Source: Sphingobium sp052327305 (GTDB lineage Bacteria; Pseudomonadota; Alphaproteobacteria; Sphingomonadales; Sphingomonadaceae). From it: a DNA stretch of 64,000 nucleotides. Location of the stretch: contig NZ_CP182486.1 in the NCBI RefSeq assembly GCF_052327305.1, forward strand, positions 1,364,001 to 1,428,000, written 5' to 3'. Below the pieces are notes generated by a model. The model had not been told where the DNA came from. It saw only the letters and a program-made list of their open reading frames with translations, and searched no databases. The position numbers and the translations under genes are program-made. Of the stretch, positions 37,564 to 46,544 are shown piece by piece (position 1 is the first letter of the stretch; each line of letters opens with the position of its first letter).

Positions 37564-37611
37564 GAAATCGGCCAGCGCCGGCCGCTGACGCACAGGACAG
37601 GTTTGGCGGAC

Positions 37612-37866
37612 ATGGCACTGCATTTTGAACTGGTTACCCCGCAAAAGCTCGTTCTCTCGCAGGACGTGCACATGGTCGTCGTGCCTGGCAGCGAGGGCGA
37701 GTTCGGCGTGCTGGAAGGTCATGCGCCTTTCATGTCGACGATCAAGGATGGCACGCTGAAGGTCTATGCCACCGCCAATGCCGAGCCGCAGAGCATCGCC
37801 ATCGAGGGCGGCTTTGCGGAAGTGAGCGAGACAGGCCTCACCGTTCTGGCTGAGCGGGCAGAATAA
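37612..37866 (+). CDS. atpC: ATP synthase F1 epsilon subunit
   Basis: Inhibitory and coupling subunit of the rotor. The 84-residue protein MALHFELVTPQKLVL contains GSEGEFGVLEGHAPFMST and GGFAEVSETGLTVLAERAE, covering the beta-sandwich domain only. The C-terminal helical hairpin of E. coli epsilon is essentially absent, as in other short alphaproteobacterial forms. The ATG at 37612 is preferred to a TTG three codons upstream. Confidence 0.93.
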   Translation: MALHFELVTPQKLVLSQDVHMVVVPGSEGEFGVLEGHAPFMSTIKDGTLKVYATANAEPQSIAIEGGFAEVSETGLTVLAERAE

Positions 37867-37990
37867 GGCGATTGTCCGCGATCGGCAACGATCGCAGCAG
37901 CAGGACTGGCGAGCAGCGCAAGCCCCTGCCAGCTATTTTCAAAGGGAGCGAAAGTCCTCAACGAGCCTGGAAATGGTCCGTTTTTTTCTT

Positions 37991-38106
37991 CTAGAGCATT
38001 TTCGGGCGGAAAACCGGTTCCCACTTTTCCTGAAAATGCCAGGATTCCTACGATTGAGCATTTTCGGGCGGAAAACCGGTTCCCACTTTTCCTGAAAATG
38101 CTCTAG
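37991..38106. repeat. paired 45-bp repeat with inverted outer arms upstream of lepA
   Basis: Two identical 45-bp direct copies (37994-38038 and 38056-38100), each beginning GAGCATTTTCGGGCGG and ending CCTGAAAATG. The outermost 13 nt (CTAGAGCATTTTC at 37991-38003 and its exact complement at 38094-38106) form an inverted repeat that closes the block. Each copy can also fold on itself (CATTTTC/GAAAATG). The right arm ends 9 nt before the chosen lepA start. Confidence 0.88.
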
Positions 38107-38115
38107 GTGCCCGGC

Positions 38116-39936
38116 ATGACCGACATGGCCCGCATCCGTAATTTCTCCATCATTGCTCACATCGACCATGGCAAGTCGACGCTCGCCGACCGGCTGATCC
38201 AGCGCACGGGCGGACTGTCCGACCGCGAGATGACCGCCCAGGTCCTCGATAACATGGACATCGAGAAAGAGCGCGGCATCACCATCAAGGCGCAGACCGT
38301 GCGCCTCGACTACAAGGCGAGCGACGGCGAGACCTATGAGCTGAACCTCATGGACACGCCCGGCCATGTCGACTTCGCCTATGAAGTTTCGCGCAGCCTC
38401 GCTGCCTGTGAAGGCGCGCTGCTGGTGGTGGACGCGGCGCAGGGCGTGGAAGCGCAGACACTGGCGAACGTCTACCAGAGCATCGAGCATGACCACGAGA
38501 TTGTGCCGGTCATCAACAAGATCGATCTGCCCGCCGCTGAGCCTGAGAAGGTGAAGGCGGAGATCGAGGACGTGATCGGCATCGACGCCAGCGAAGCCGT
38601 TCTCGCCAGCGCGAAGGCCGGCATCGGCATCGACGAGATCCTCGAGGCAATCGTCAAGAAAATCCCCGCTCCGAAGGGCGACCGCGACAAGCCACTGGAA
38701 GCGATGCTCGTCGATTCATGGTACGACCCCTATCTCGGCGTTGTGATCCTCGTGCGCGTCATCAACGGCGTGCTGAAGAAGGGCCAGAACATCAAGTTCA
38801 TGATCGGCGGCACGGAGCATCTGGTCGACCGCGTCGGCTGCTTCCGCCCGAAGATCGAGACGCTACCCGAGCTTGGCCCCGGCGAGATCGGCTTCATCAC
38901 CGCGCAGATCAAGGAAATCACGCAGACCCGCGTGGGCGACACGATCACCACGGTGAAGAACGGCGCGACCACACCCCTGCCCGGCTTCAAGGAAGTGCAG
39001 CCAGTGGTTTTCTGCGGGCTCTTCCCGGTCGATGCGGCGGACTTCGAGAAGCTGCGTGAGAGCATTGCCAAGCTGCGCCTAAACGACGCGAGCTTCTCCT
39101 TCGAGATGGAGAGCAGCGCGGCGCTGGGCTTCGGTTTCCGCGCGGGCTTCCTTGGCCTGCTGCACCTCGAGATCATTCAGGAGCGGCTGACCCGCGAGTA
39201 TGATCTCGACCTCATCACCACCGCGCCCTCGGTCGTCTATCGCATCCAGCTGCGCAAATCGAAAACCGAGGACGCGCGCGAGATCCTGCTGCACAATCCG
39301 GCCGACTATCCCGACCCCAGCCGCATCGAGCAGATCGACGAGCCGTGGATCAAGGCGACGATCTACACGCCCGACGAGTATCTGGGCAGCATCCTGAAGC
39401 TCTGCCAGGACCGGCGCGGCATCCAGACCGGCCTTACTTATGTGGGCGGGCGCGCACAGGTGAGCTACGAACTGCCGCTCAACGAAGTGGTGTTCGATTT
39501 CTACGACCGGCTGAAGTCGATCAGCCGGGGCTATGCCAGCTTCGACTATGAGCAGATCGGCCTGCGTGAGGGCGACCTCGTGAAGATGAGCATCCTCGTC
39601 AACAACGAGCCGGTCGACGCGCTCAGCATGATCGTCCATCGCGGCGTCGCCGAGGAGCGCGGTCGCCACATGTGCGAACGGCTGAAGGACCTCATCCCCC
39701 GCCACCTCTTCAAGATCCCCATTCAGGCGGCGATCGGCGGTAAGGTGATTGCGCGCGAGACCATCGCGGCAATGCGCAAGGACGTGACCGCCAAATGCTA
39801 TGGCGGTGACATCACCCGCAAGAAGAAGCTTCTGGAGAAGCAGAAGAAGGGCAAGGCGCGGATGCGCGAATATGGCTCCGTGCAGATTCCGCAGGAAGCC
39901 TTCATCGCGGCGCTCAAAATGGGGGACGACAATTGA
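38116..39936 (+). CDS. lepA: elongation factor 4 (LepA)
   Basis: Translational GTPase that acts on stalled or initiating ribosomes. The 606-residue protein shows IRNFSIIAHIDHGKSTLADR (G1), DTPGHVDF (G3), NKIDLP (G4) and the LepA-specific C-terminal domain ending near GSVQIPQEAFIAAL. The ATG at 38116 is chosen; a GTG at 38107 overlaps the repeat arm and an ATG at 38125 is also possible. It overlaps the PhnA-like gene by TTGA. Confidence 0.96.
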   Translation: MTDMARIRNFSIIAHIDHGKSTLADRLIQRTGGLSDREMTAQVLDNMDIEKERGITIKAQTVRLDYKASDGETYELNLMDTPGHVDFAYEVSRSLAACEGALLVVDAAQGVEAQTLANVYQSIEHDHEIVPVINKIDLPAAEPEKVKAEIEDVIGIDASEAVLASAKAGIGIDEILEAIVKKIPAPKGDRDKPLEAMLVDSWYDPYLGVVILVRVINGVLKKGQNIKFMIGGTEHLVDRVGCFRPKIETLPELGPGEIGFITAQIKEITQTRVGDTITTVKNGATTPLPGFKEVQPVVFCGLFPVDAADFEKLRESIAKLRLNDASFSFEMESSAALGFGFRAGFLGLLHLEIIQERLTREYDLDLITTAPSVVYRIQLRKSKTEDAREILLHNPADYPDPSRIEQIDEPWIKATIYTPDEYLGSILKLCQDRRGIQTGLTYVGGRAQVSYELPLNEVVFDFYDRLKSISRGYASFDYEQIGLREGDLVKMSILVNNEPVDALSMIVHRGVAEERGRHMCERLKDLIPRHLFKIPIQAAIGGKVIARETIAAMRKDVTAKCYGGDITRKKKLLEKQKKGKARMREYGSVQIPQEAFIAALKMGDDN

Positions 39937-40241
39937 GCGAGAATAGCGACGACTATGTGTTCGATGAGGCGAGCGGCGAGTGGATGCCCGCCTCTGAGCT
40001 TGCCGCCAAGCAGGGCGCGGCGGATGCGGTCGAGGTCCGCGACGCGGTCGGCAATCTGCTGGCCGATGGCGATCAGGTAACCCTCATCAAAGATCTGACC
40101 GTGAAGGGCGCGGGGCAGACGCTCAAGCGCGGCACGCTCATCAAGTCGATCCGCCTCACCGGCGACGCGCAGGAAATCGACTGCCGCTATGACGGCATCA
40201 AGGGGCTGGTACTGCGCGCCGAGTTCGTGAAGAAGCGCTGA
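39933..40241 (+). CDS. PhnA-like (YjdM) protein without zinc ribbon
   Basis: A 102-residue protein whose second half matches the PhnA/YjdM C-terminal domain: VRDAVGNLLADGDQVTLIKD, LTVKGAGQTLKRGT, and the closing FVKKR. The N-terminal zinc-ribbon cysteines of standard PhnA are missing; residues 1-30 (DDYVFDEASGEWMPASEL) keep the shape but no Cys. The TTG start overlaps the lepA stop (TTGA) and is backed by GGGGGA 7 nt upstream, so it is translated with lepA. PhnA-family names imply phosphonate use, but the biological role is not known. Confidence 0.8.
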   Translation: MSENSDDYVFDEASGEWMPASELAAKQGAADAVEVRDAVGNLLADGDQVTLIKDLTVKGAGQTLKRGTLIKSIRLTGDAQEIDCRYDGIKGLVLRAEFVKKR

Positions 40242-40307
40242 GCTGACATTCAGTTCTGGCGTGTCGATCCGTCCCAAGTCGGCGGCTCAGGAAAAGGACG
40301 AGGGCTG

Positions 40308-40499
40308 ATGGCGAAGAATGACGGTGCTCGCTTCGAGCGGCACAAGCAGCCCTGGACGGCGGACGAGCTGACCAAGCTGCGCACCCTCGCGGCCAAGGGC
40401 ATGGCGCTGAAGGCCATCGCCAAGGCGCTGACCCGCAGCGAGGAAAGCGTGAAGGACCGCGCCAAGGCAGACGGGCTGAAGATCGCGAAGCTGCGGTAG
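40308..40499 (+). CDS. small SANT/Myb-like helix-turn-helix protein
   Basis: A 63-residue basic protein. PWTADELTKLRTLAAKGMAL followed by KAIAKALTRSEESVKDRA is a three-helix pattern of the SANT/Myb or GcrA-like type, with a C-terminal GLKIAKLR. GAGGG lies 4-5 nt before the ATG at 40308. Probably a DNA-binding protein; targets are unknown. It sits alone between the PhnA-like gene and a small minus-strand gene. Confidence 0.7.
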   Translation: MAKNDGARFERHKQPWTADELTKLRTLAAKGMALKAIAKALTRSEESVKDRAKADGLKIAKLR

Positions 40500-40504
40500 G
40501 GCGG

Positions 40505-40533
40505 CTGGACCCCGCATCAAGTCGGGGGTGACG
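40505..40533. repeat. short palindromic intergenic repeat
   Basis: A 29-bp element (CTGGACCCCGCATCAAGTCG followed by GGGGTGACG) with a five-base ACCCC/GGGGT stem. Sequences of this form are scattered through alphaproteobacterial intergenic regions. Only one copy is in the window. It lies in the convergent gap after the SANT-like gene and may serve as its 3' end. Confidence 0.7.
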
Positions 40534-40545
40534 GCTAGTAAGCCC

Positions 40546-40734
40546 CTACCCGTCCGGCAGAGCATTGGTGTGATTCAGCCGGTCGATGATTTCGTCCATC
40601 GGCTCGACCACGGTGACGCTGCGCCCCTCGCCGAAGCGGATGCGGGTGCCCTCCGACACGCTGGAAATGAACGAGATCTGCGTGGCGTTGACGGCGACGG
40701 GCACGCGATCCGTGCTGGTGAACTTGACGAACAT
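40546..40734 (-). CDS. small FlbD-like protein
   Basis: A 62-residue protein, MFVKFTSTDRVPVAVNATQI then a strand pattern and EPMDEIIDRLNHTNALPDG. The order of strands and the closing amphipathic helix resemble the FlbD domain family, although no flagellar gene is near. The ATG at 40734 has AGGAG 8 nt upstream, supporting a real gene. Function unknown. Confidence 0.65.
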   Translation of the reverse strand: MFVKFTSTDRVPVAVNATQISFISSVSEGTRIRFGEGRSVTVVEPMDEIIDRLNHTNALPDG

Positions 40735-40971
40735 GGGCAACTCTCCTGCTTATCTTGTTCGCGTGAGATTAGCCGGTCGCGCGGATTTGACCAGAGCGCT
40801 CGACTATACTGTTCCGGGCAGCAATCTCGACCTTTCTCGATCCCCGCTCGAACCGAAGCGGGCCTTTAGAACAGATACCTTGTGATGAGGCCGCGCAGGC
40901 ACTTCCGCCAGCGGCTTGACCCGAAGGCCGATCCGGCTATTTGTCTGACAAGTCGAAAGAGGAGGATGAGA

Positions 40972-41982
40972 ATGGGCAATGGTTTCGCGCGACTGATGAC
41001 GCTGGGTCTACTGGCGACGATCGCCGCCGTGCCTGTGAGCGCCCAGCAGCTGCCGGGCAAGGCGCCGGGATCGAACCCGATCATCCGTGACAAGTTCACT
41101 GCCGACCCCGCGCCGCTGGTGGTGGGCGACACGCTCTATCTCTACACCGGCCATGACGTCGCCCAGCGCGACGAGATGTTCAACATGCAGGAATGGCTGG
41201 TCTATTCCACCAAGGACATGAAGACCTGGACCGATCACGGCGCGATCATGAACGTCAAGGACTTCAAATGGGCGAAGAAGGATGCCTGGGCATCTCAGGC
41301 CATCGAGAAGAACGGCAAGTTCTGGTTTTATGCCGCGGTGGAACATGACGCCACCCACCCAGGCAAGGCAATCGCCGTCGCGGTCTCCGACAAGCCGACC
41401 GGTCCCTTCGTGGACGCCAAGGGCTCCGCGCTCATCACCAACGAGATGACGCCCAAGGGTACGCACAGCTGGGAAGACATCGACCCAACCGTCTTCACCG
41501 ACGATGACGGCACGACCTACATCGCCTGGGGCAACCGCCAGGCCTATATCGCCAAGCTGAAGCCCAACATGATCGAGATCGACGGGGAGATCACCGAGAT
41601 CACGCCGCCGCATTTCGAGGAAGGGCCGTGGATCCACAAGCGCGGCAACATGTACTATCTCACCTATGCCTCGCTCGACCGGACGACGCAGCGCGACGAG
41701 CATGTCTCCTATGCGACGGCGCCCTCGATCAACGGGCCGTGGACCTATCGCGGGCTGCTGACCGACGCAGGCAAATACAGCTTCACGATCCACCCCGGCA
41801 TCGTGGAGTTCAAGAAGAACTGGTATCTCTTCCTGCACAACGCGACGCTGGCCGTGGGCGATCAGAGCGGCGCGATCGGCCGGCGCGCAGTGACGGTGGA
41901 GCATCTCTACTACAACCCGGACGGCACGATGAAGCCCGTGGTGCAGACCGTGGAAGGCGTCTCGGTTCCGCCGAAGCCATAA
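40972..41982 (+). CDS. glycoside hydrolase family 43 protein
   Basis: A 336-residue exported five-bladed propeller hydrolase acting on arabinose- or xylose-containing glycans. A signal peptide ends in VSAQQ. The three catalytic positions are visible: the base Asp in FTADPAPLVVGD, the pKa-modulating Asp in WEDIDPTVF and the acid Glu in HFEEGPWI. The ATG at 40972 lies 6 nt after GGAGG; the ATG at 40966 is too close to that site. The linkage cut cannot be read from sequence. The arabinose-linked locus at 50-56 kb may be related in function. Confidence 0.9.
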   Translation: MGNGFARLMTLGLLATIAAVPVSAQQLPGKAPGSNPIIRDKFTADPAPLVVGDTLYLYTGHDVAQRDEMFNMQEWLVYSTKDMKTWTDHGAIMNVKDFKWAKKDAWASQAIEKNGKFWFYAAVEHDATHPGKAIAVAVSDKPTGPFVDAKGSALITNEMTPKGTHSWEDIDPTVFTDDDGTTYIAWGNRQAYIAKLKPNMIEIDGEITEITPPHFEEGPWIHKRGNMYYLTYASLDRTTQRDEHVSYATAPSINGPWTYRGLLTDAGKYSFTIHPGIVEFKKNWYLFLHNATLAVGDQSGAIGRRAVTVEHLYYNPDGTMKPVVQTVEGVSVPPKP

Positions 41983-42031
41983 GGCGCGGCGGGTCCAGGC
42001 GTAGCGGGCTAAGCGCTCAACGCGCTAATGC

Positions 42032-42496
42032 TTATCGCGGATGCGTGCGCCGCATCCGCACCAGCGCCTCGTCCAGCGCGGAAAGGAAGCGCGAGCGGTC
42101 CGTCTTGCCGAAGGGCGACGGGCCGCCAATGGGATCGCCCACGGCGCCCGCGCGCAGATCCGCCATGATCGCGCGGGTGGCGACCGCGCTGCCGATCGAA
42201 CTGGTGGTGAAGGGCTTGCCATTGGGCGCGATCACCACGGCGCCGGCCTTGAGGCAACGATCGGCCAGCAGGATGTCGGCAGTGATGCAGATCGCCCCCG
42301 CGCCGGCATTCTCGACAATCCAGTCGTCGGCGGCGTCGAACCCATCGGAGACGACGACGCGCGCGATCAGATCATGCGCGGGCACCCGGATCGGGCTGTT
42401 GGAGACGATCGTCACCGGGACGGCGTGGCGGAAGGCGACCTTGTAGATCTCTTCCTTCACCGGGCAGGCGTCGGCATCGACCAGAACGCGGATCAT
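42032..42496 (-). CDS. YaiI/YqxD family (UPF0178) protein
   Basis: A 154-residue PIN-like-fold protein of UPF0178. It begins MIRVLVDADACPVKEEIYKV and contains VPAHDLIARVVVSDGFDAAD, TADILLADRCLKAGAVV and GGPSPFGKTDRSRF, all strongly conserved in the family. The acidic residues suggest a metal-dependent nuclease, not demonstrated. It lies 11 nt downstream of the DEAD-box helicase gene and is probably cotranscribed. Confidence 0.93.
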   Translation of the reverse strand: MIRVLVDADACPVKEEIYKVAFRHAVPVTIVSNSPIRVPAHDLIARVVVSDGFDAADDWIVENAGAGAICITADILLADRCLKAGAVVIAPNGKPFTTSSIGSAVATRAIMADLRAGAVGDPIGGPSPFGKTDRSRFLSALDEALVRMRRTHPR

Positions 42497-42507
42497 GCCG
42501 GCAACCC

Positions 42508-44442
42508 TCAGCCCTTGCCGAAGCCCTTACCCCCAGGCCCGCCTTTGCGCGGCCCCTTATAAGGCCCCTTGCCCGGAGCGCCCTTGCGGAAAGGTGCCGG
42601 GCCTTTCTTGGCGAAGGGCTTGGCGGCATGCAGCGTGCTGCGATCGGCCGGGCCGCGCGCATCGTCGCGCTCGCGCTTGCCGGGGCGTGGTGCGTCCGAC
42701 GGGGCCGGGCCGCGCTCGGCCCGCTCGCCACGGAAGGGACGCGCGCCCTCGTGGCGGGGACCCTCATGCCGGGCACCGTGAGGCGCGCGATCCCGCGAAC
42801 CGGACGCATTGTCGCGATCATGGCGGATGTGGCGGGGCGCCTCCTGCGGCGGACTCTCAGAAGGCGCGATCTCGACATCGTCCTCGCCGCCTTCTTCCGC
42901 TGTGCGGCCCACGGTCGCGAGGAAGCGGGCGGCGACACCGGACTGCACTTCGAAGAAGGTTTCGTTCGCGGTGATGCGGATCGCGCCGATGTCGCTGCGC
43001 GTCACATGGCCCCGGCGGCAGAGCAGCGGCAGCACCCAGCGCGGATCGGCATTCTGTCGGCGGCCCATGTTCATGCGGAACCAGGCGCTCCCTTCAAAGC
43101 CGGCGCGGGGCGCGCGCGGACCGGCGGCGCCCGTATCGGGCAGCAAATCCTCTGGCTCGGGCAGTGCGCTGCGGTGGACATGGACGAGCGCGGCGGCAAT
43201 CTCTTCGGGCGTGCGCTCGCTCAGCAGGCGGGCGGCAAGCTCGCGATCCTCCTCGGCCACCTCGACCGGCGCGAGCAGGCGGGTGAGCAGGCGCTCGCTG
43301 TCCGCCTTGCGGATCTCTTCGGCGGAGGGCGGCGCGACCCACTCGGCGGGAATACGCGCGCCACGCAGCATGGACTCGACCCGGCGGCGGCGGGGATAAG
43401 GCACGAGAAGAATCGCCGTGCCCTTCTTGCCCGCGCGACCCGTGCGGCCAGAGCGGTGCTGCAACGCCTCGGCATCGCGCGGAATCTCGACATGGATGAC
43501 GAGGCTGAGGCCCGGCAGATCGATGCCGCGCGCGGCCACATCGGTCGCGACACAGACGCGGGCGCGCCGATCGCGCAGGGCCTGAAGCGCATGGTTGCGC
43601 TCATTCTGGCTGTGCTCGCCGGAGAGCGCTACCACCGCGAAGCCGCGCTCAGTGAGGCTGGCATGGAGATGGCGCACATTGTCACGCGTGGCGCAGAAGA
43701 GGATCGCCGTCTCCGCCTCGTGGAAGCGCAGCAGATTGACGACGACATTCTCGATATCGGCAGGCGCGATCGCCATTGCCTGATAGCTGATGTCGCCATG
43801 GCCGCGATCCTCCTCCACCGTGGAGATGCGCAGCGCATCCTGCTGGTAGCGGCGAGCCAGCGCGACAATCGGCTTGGGCATGGTCGCGGAGAAGAGCAAA
43901 GTGCGGCGGCCCTCCGGCGTGGCGTCGAGCAGTTCCTCCAGATCTTCGCGGAAGCCCATGTCCAGCATCTCGTCCGCTTCATCGAGCACGACGGCAGCAA
44001 GCGCCTGAAGATCGAGCGCGCCACGCTCCAGATGATCGCGCAGGCGACCGGGCGTGCCGACCACGATCTGCGGCCCATAAGAGAGGGCGCGGCGCTCGGC
44101 CGAGGGGTTCATGCCGCCCACGCAAGTGGCGACGCGCGCGCCGGTGGCCTGATACAGCCACTCCAGCTCGCGGCTCACCTGCAGCGCCAGCTCGCGCGTG
44201 GGGGCGATGACGAGCGCGAGAGGCGTGCGCGAAGGCCGCGCCGTGCCATCCTCGGTCAGCAGATCGCCCGCCATGGCGAGGCCGAAGGCGACCGTCTTGC
44301 CCGAGCCGGTCTGCGCGGAGACGACGAGATCGCGCCCCTCCGCCTCAGCATCAATAACGGCGGCCTGCACGGGCGTGGGCGCGGCATAACCACGCGTGGC
44401 GAGCGCTTCGGACAGAAGCGCGGGAAGTGTTTCGAAAGTCAT
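42508..44442 (-). CDS. DEAD-box RNA helicase with DbpA-like C-terminal domain
   Basis: ATP-dependent RNA helicase of 644 residues. The core shows the Q motif region (GYAAPTPVQAAVI), AQTGSGKT, PTRELA, VLDEADEMLD, SATMP and HRSGRTGRAGKKG. A DbpA-type RNA-binding domain follows near residues 440-520, then a disordered tail rich in Arg, Lys, Gly and Pro ending KGGPGGKGFGKG. This layout matches DeaD/CsdA- or DbpA-like helicases acting in ribosome assembly or cold adaptation. YaiI gene follows 11 nt downstream. Confidence 0.94.
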   Translation of the reverse strand: MTFETLPALLSEALATRGYAAPTPVQAAVIDAEAEGRDLVVSAQTGSGKTVAFGLAMAGDLLTEDGTARPSRTPLALVIAPTRELALQVSRELEWLYQATGARVATCVGGMNPSAERRALSYGPQIVVGTPGRLRDHLERGALDLQALAAVVLDEADEMLDMGFREDLEELLDATPEGRRTLLFSATMPKPIVALARRYQQDALRISTVEEDRGHGDISYQAMAIAPADIENVVVNLLRFHEAETAILFCATRDNVRHLHASLTERGFAVVALSGEHSQNERNHALQALRDRRARVCVATDVAARGIDLPGLSLVIHVEIPRDAEALQHRSGRTGRAGKKGTAILLVPYPRRRRVESMLRGARIPAEWVAPPSAEEIRKADSERLLTRLLAPVEVAEEDRELAARLLSERTPEEIAAALVHVHRSALPEPEDLLPDTGAAGPRAPRAGFEGSAWFRMNMGRRQNADPRWVLPLLCRRGHVTRSDIGAIRITANETFFEVQSGVAARFLATVGRTAEEGGEDDVEIAPSESPPQEAPRHIRHDRDNASGSRDRAPHGARHEGPRHEGARPFRGERAERGPAPSDAPRPGKRERDDARGPADRSTLHAAKPFAKKGPAPFRKGAPGKGPYKGPRKGGPGGKGFGKG

Positions 44443-44704
44443 GGTCTCTTGCTTTTTGCGTTCCGCGACGAGGGTCAGCGGCGGCAGGGCATTATCGCCC
44501 GCTATGTGCGCGCGATAGGCGCCTGCGCAGGATTAAGCAAGGAAAGGTGGGTGGAGGGGGGGGATGGTGGCAGAAAGAGGCCAGGGTCAACGATTTTGTG
44601 CCCTTCTCGAAAAGCTCGCCCAATTCGCCTTGCATCTGTCTTGAAACCAACCAGCATGGCCCTCTGATAGGGCCTTTCACGCGGCGGCAACTGCTCTTGA
44701 GAAT

Positions 44705-46174
44705 TTAACCTCCAGACTTTTCAATTTTGTCCAGAAAGCGGCCGACCCTTTTCAGTCGATCTTGATATTCTGACCAAGATGACATTTGGGCCGGACTTCC
44801 GCGCGGAGTAGAACGATTGAAGCGAATTGCGAACTCATCACCCAATCTGTCACCGACATACCCTAGGGCGCCGTGACTATAATTGTTTTTAGCAATCTGC
44901 GGGAGCGGAGTGCTCATCCCTGTATTGTAGGGGCCGGTAAGGTCGGATGCACGCGCAGCTTTAAAAACAGAAGTCCGCTGATCATTCGTAGGAAGCGCGA
45001 AAATCGGCCCGTCAGACGTCTCGCGTGGCGGCGCGGTTTCATTGGCGTTTCCTCTGGTAGCGTTCAGAAGCATAACTAGAACCAGCGGCAACTCGATTGG
45101 GACCTTAAGCTCCCAGCCCACCACGAATAATCGTAAGCCATCTAAAACGGCTAAGGCTTCTCTCGGCGTCGCTCCCCAATCAGTGAGCAGTTCGCCCGCC
45201 AGCTCCACCTGATTTGCTTCGACGGACCGCCCATCGGCCCATAGTGGAGGTGAGCAAAAGGTAATCTCTGTGAAGGGTATCCAAGCAAAGTACTTTACCA
45301 CCAGTTCCTTTATAGACAGGCGTCTTAGTTCGTAATGCCGAGTAAAAAAACGACGAAGGTAGTCGGCTGCGTTGAATCCCGCTCCATAAACGGCTTTGAC
45401 GCTCTCAGCGAGTTGGCTGCCATGGAGCGCTATAATGAAGACCACACCGGGAACATCGAAAAGGTGCTTGATTTCCTCGAGTATCCCGATGGCATAACTA
45501 GGTCGACACCTATCCAGTTCGTCGATGATGACGAAAATGGGTGAGGTTCGCGAGTCATCCGAAGCGCTGGAAATGCTGGTTGCTAGTTGCCGTAAGCTGC
45601 CCTTAAACTTCTCGCGAGATTTCTGCCGGGCACGATACTGATCTAGTAGAGCTCTTCCCGCAGTATCAACCATCTCGCTGACGTCCTCGGCGAGGTTTTC
45701 ACCCAAATCACGAACTAGTTCACCGGCCTCGCCAGAAAACTGATCGCCTATGTGTCGTGCTACGAGTTTCCCTCCCAAACCAACGACTGCTTTACCCATG
45801 ATTGGGAGTGCGGCACGCGTAAGCTCCGCCATTTTTCTGCTAATCGTCTTCGACGCGAGAAATGGCTGAAGTGCATCGTCTAGCGCCGCCATGATTGAGA
45901 CAAGCGGCTCTTGATTGGCATCGTCGATCCACGCGTCCACGAACGCTACTGGATGGTTCAAACCGAGTTGCCGGCGAAATCGGTCCAAAAACCAGCTTTT
46001 CCCTTCTCCGTATTTGGAGTCTAGAGCAAGCACGACGGCCTGCTCCCGACCTTGATCGGCGAGGGCTTCACTTTCTGACCTAAGAAATCGCTCCAGCACG
46101 CGTGCTTCTGACTGGCGCCGAAGCATATCGCCTTCCCAAATTTTACCGAGGGGATCGCTTTCAGATGCGGTCAT
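44705..46174 (-). CDS. KAP family P-loop NTPase
   Basis: A 489-residue ATPase. Walker A is SKYGEGKS (about residues 53-60) and Walker B is FVIIDELDRCRP (about 214-224), the KAP-type IDELDRC signature; a long helical insert lies between them. Unlike many KAP proteins there is no clear pair of transmembrane helices, only a moderately hydrophobic stretch (LPIMGKAVVGLGGKL). GGAGGA 4-5 nt before the ATG at 46174 fixes the start. Codons are visibly richer in A and T than in neighbours, which suggests acquisition. KAP proteins include the phage-exclusion protein PifA and QatA, so defence is possible but unproven; there is no partner gene. Confidence 0.85.
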   Translation of the reverse strand: MTASESDPLGKIWEGDMLRRQSEARVLERFLRSESEALADQGREQAVVLALDSKYGEGKSWFLDRFRRQLGLNHPVAFVDAWIDDANQEPLVSIMAALDDALQPFLASKTISRKMAELTRAALPIMGKAVVGLGGKLVARHIGDQFSGEAGELVRDLGENLAEDVSEMVDTAGRALLDQYRARQKSREKFKGSLRQLATSISSASDDSRTSPIFVIIDELDRCRPSYAIGILEEIKHLFDVPGVVFIIALHGSQLAESVKAVYGAGFNAADYLRRFFTRHYELRRLSIKELVVKYFAWIPFTEITFCSPPLWADGRSVEANQVELAGELLTDWGATPREALAVLDGLRLFVVGWELKVPIELPLVLVMLLNATRGNANETAPPRETSDGPIFALPTNDQRTSVFKAARASDLTGPYNTGMSTPLPQIAKNNYSHGALGYVGDRLGDEFAIRFNRSTPRGSPAQMSSWSEYQDRLKRVGRFLDKIEKSGG

Positions 46175-46544
46175 CTTTCCTCCGAGCACAGTATCATCTG
46201 CAATAGAGCACGGCGCCAAGTTCTCAAAAACTCGGCGGGTGTACTCACATTCTCATTTTGTAGCGATGTTCTGCTCTGATCGCTGCCGCTAACGCGCCCA
46301 TTCCGCAATAGTTTACTGCCGGAGCTACGTACCTCCGTTTCAACTCCTCGATGGTGACTGGATTCCCGCGTGCGCGGGAATGACGAGGAAGGGTTTTCGC
46401 AATCCCGCCCTGCCTTGCAGAACACCAATCTCACAATGGGGCGACCTCAAAACCACACCTCTCGCATTAACCACAAACTGCGATTGAGGGCGGGGTGCGC
46501 TGCTGATATGGGGCGGCGAAATCTATATCTAAGGAATCTGACAA
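46175..46544. other. gap between KAP NTPase and PEP-CTERM gene
   Basis: A 370-nt stretch of mixed, lower-GC composition. Its only clear structure is the short palindrome at 46359-46385. The right part (46430-46540) must hold the promoter of the PEP-CTERM gene. No coding signal is convincing; the short minus frame at 46171-46434 merely translates the palindrome. Confidence 0.5.
46359..46385. repeat. short palindromic repeat (CCCGCG hairpin type)
   Basis: TGGATTCCCGCGTGCGCGGG followed by AATGACG; ATTCCCGCG (46362-46370) pairs with CGCGGGAAT (46373-46381). This is a widespread intergenic palindrome in Proteobacteria. It marks the right side of the KAP NTPase gene. Confidence 0.8.

Noticed and set aside
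40780..40815. Possible promoter TTGACC ... TATACT upstream of GH43.
   Set aside because: The boxes are only 12 nt apart, too close for a sigma-70-type promoter.
46171..46434. Short minus-strand frame containing SFPRTRESS.
   Set aside because: This is the usual translation of the CCCGCG palindrome family and not a gene.
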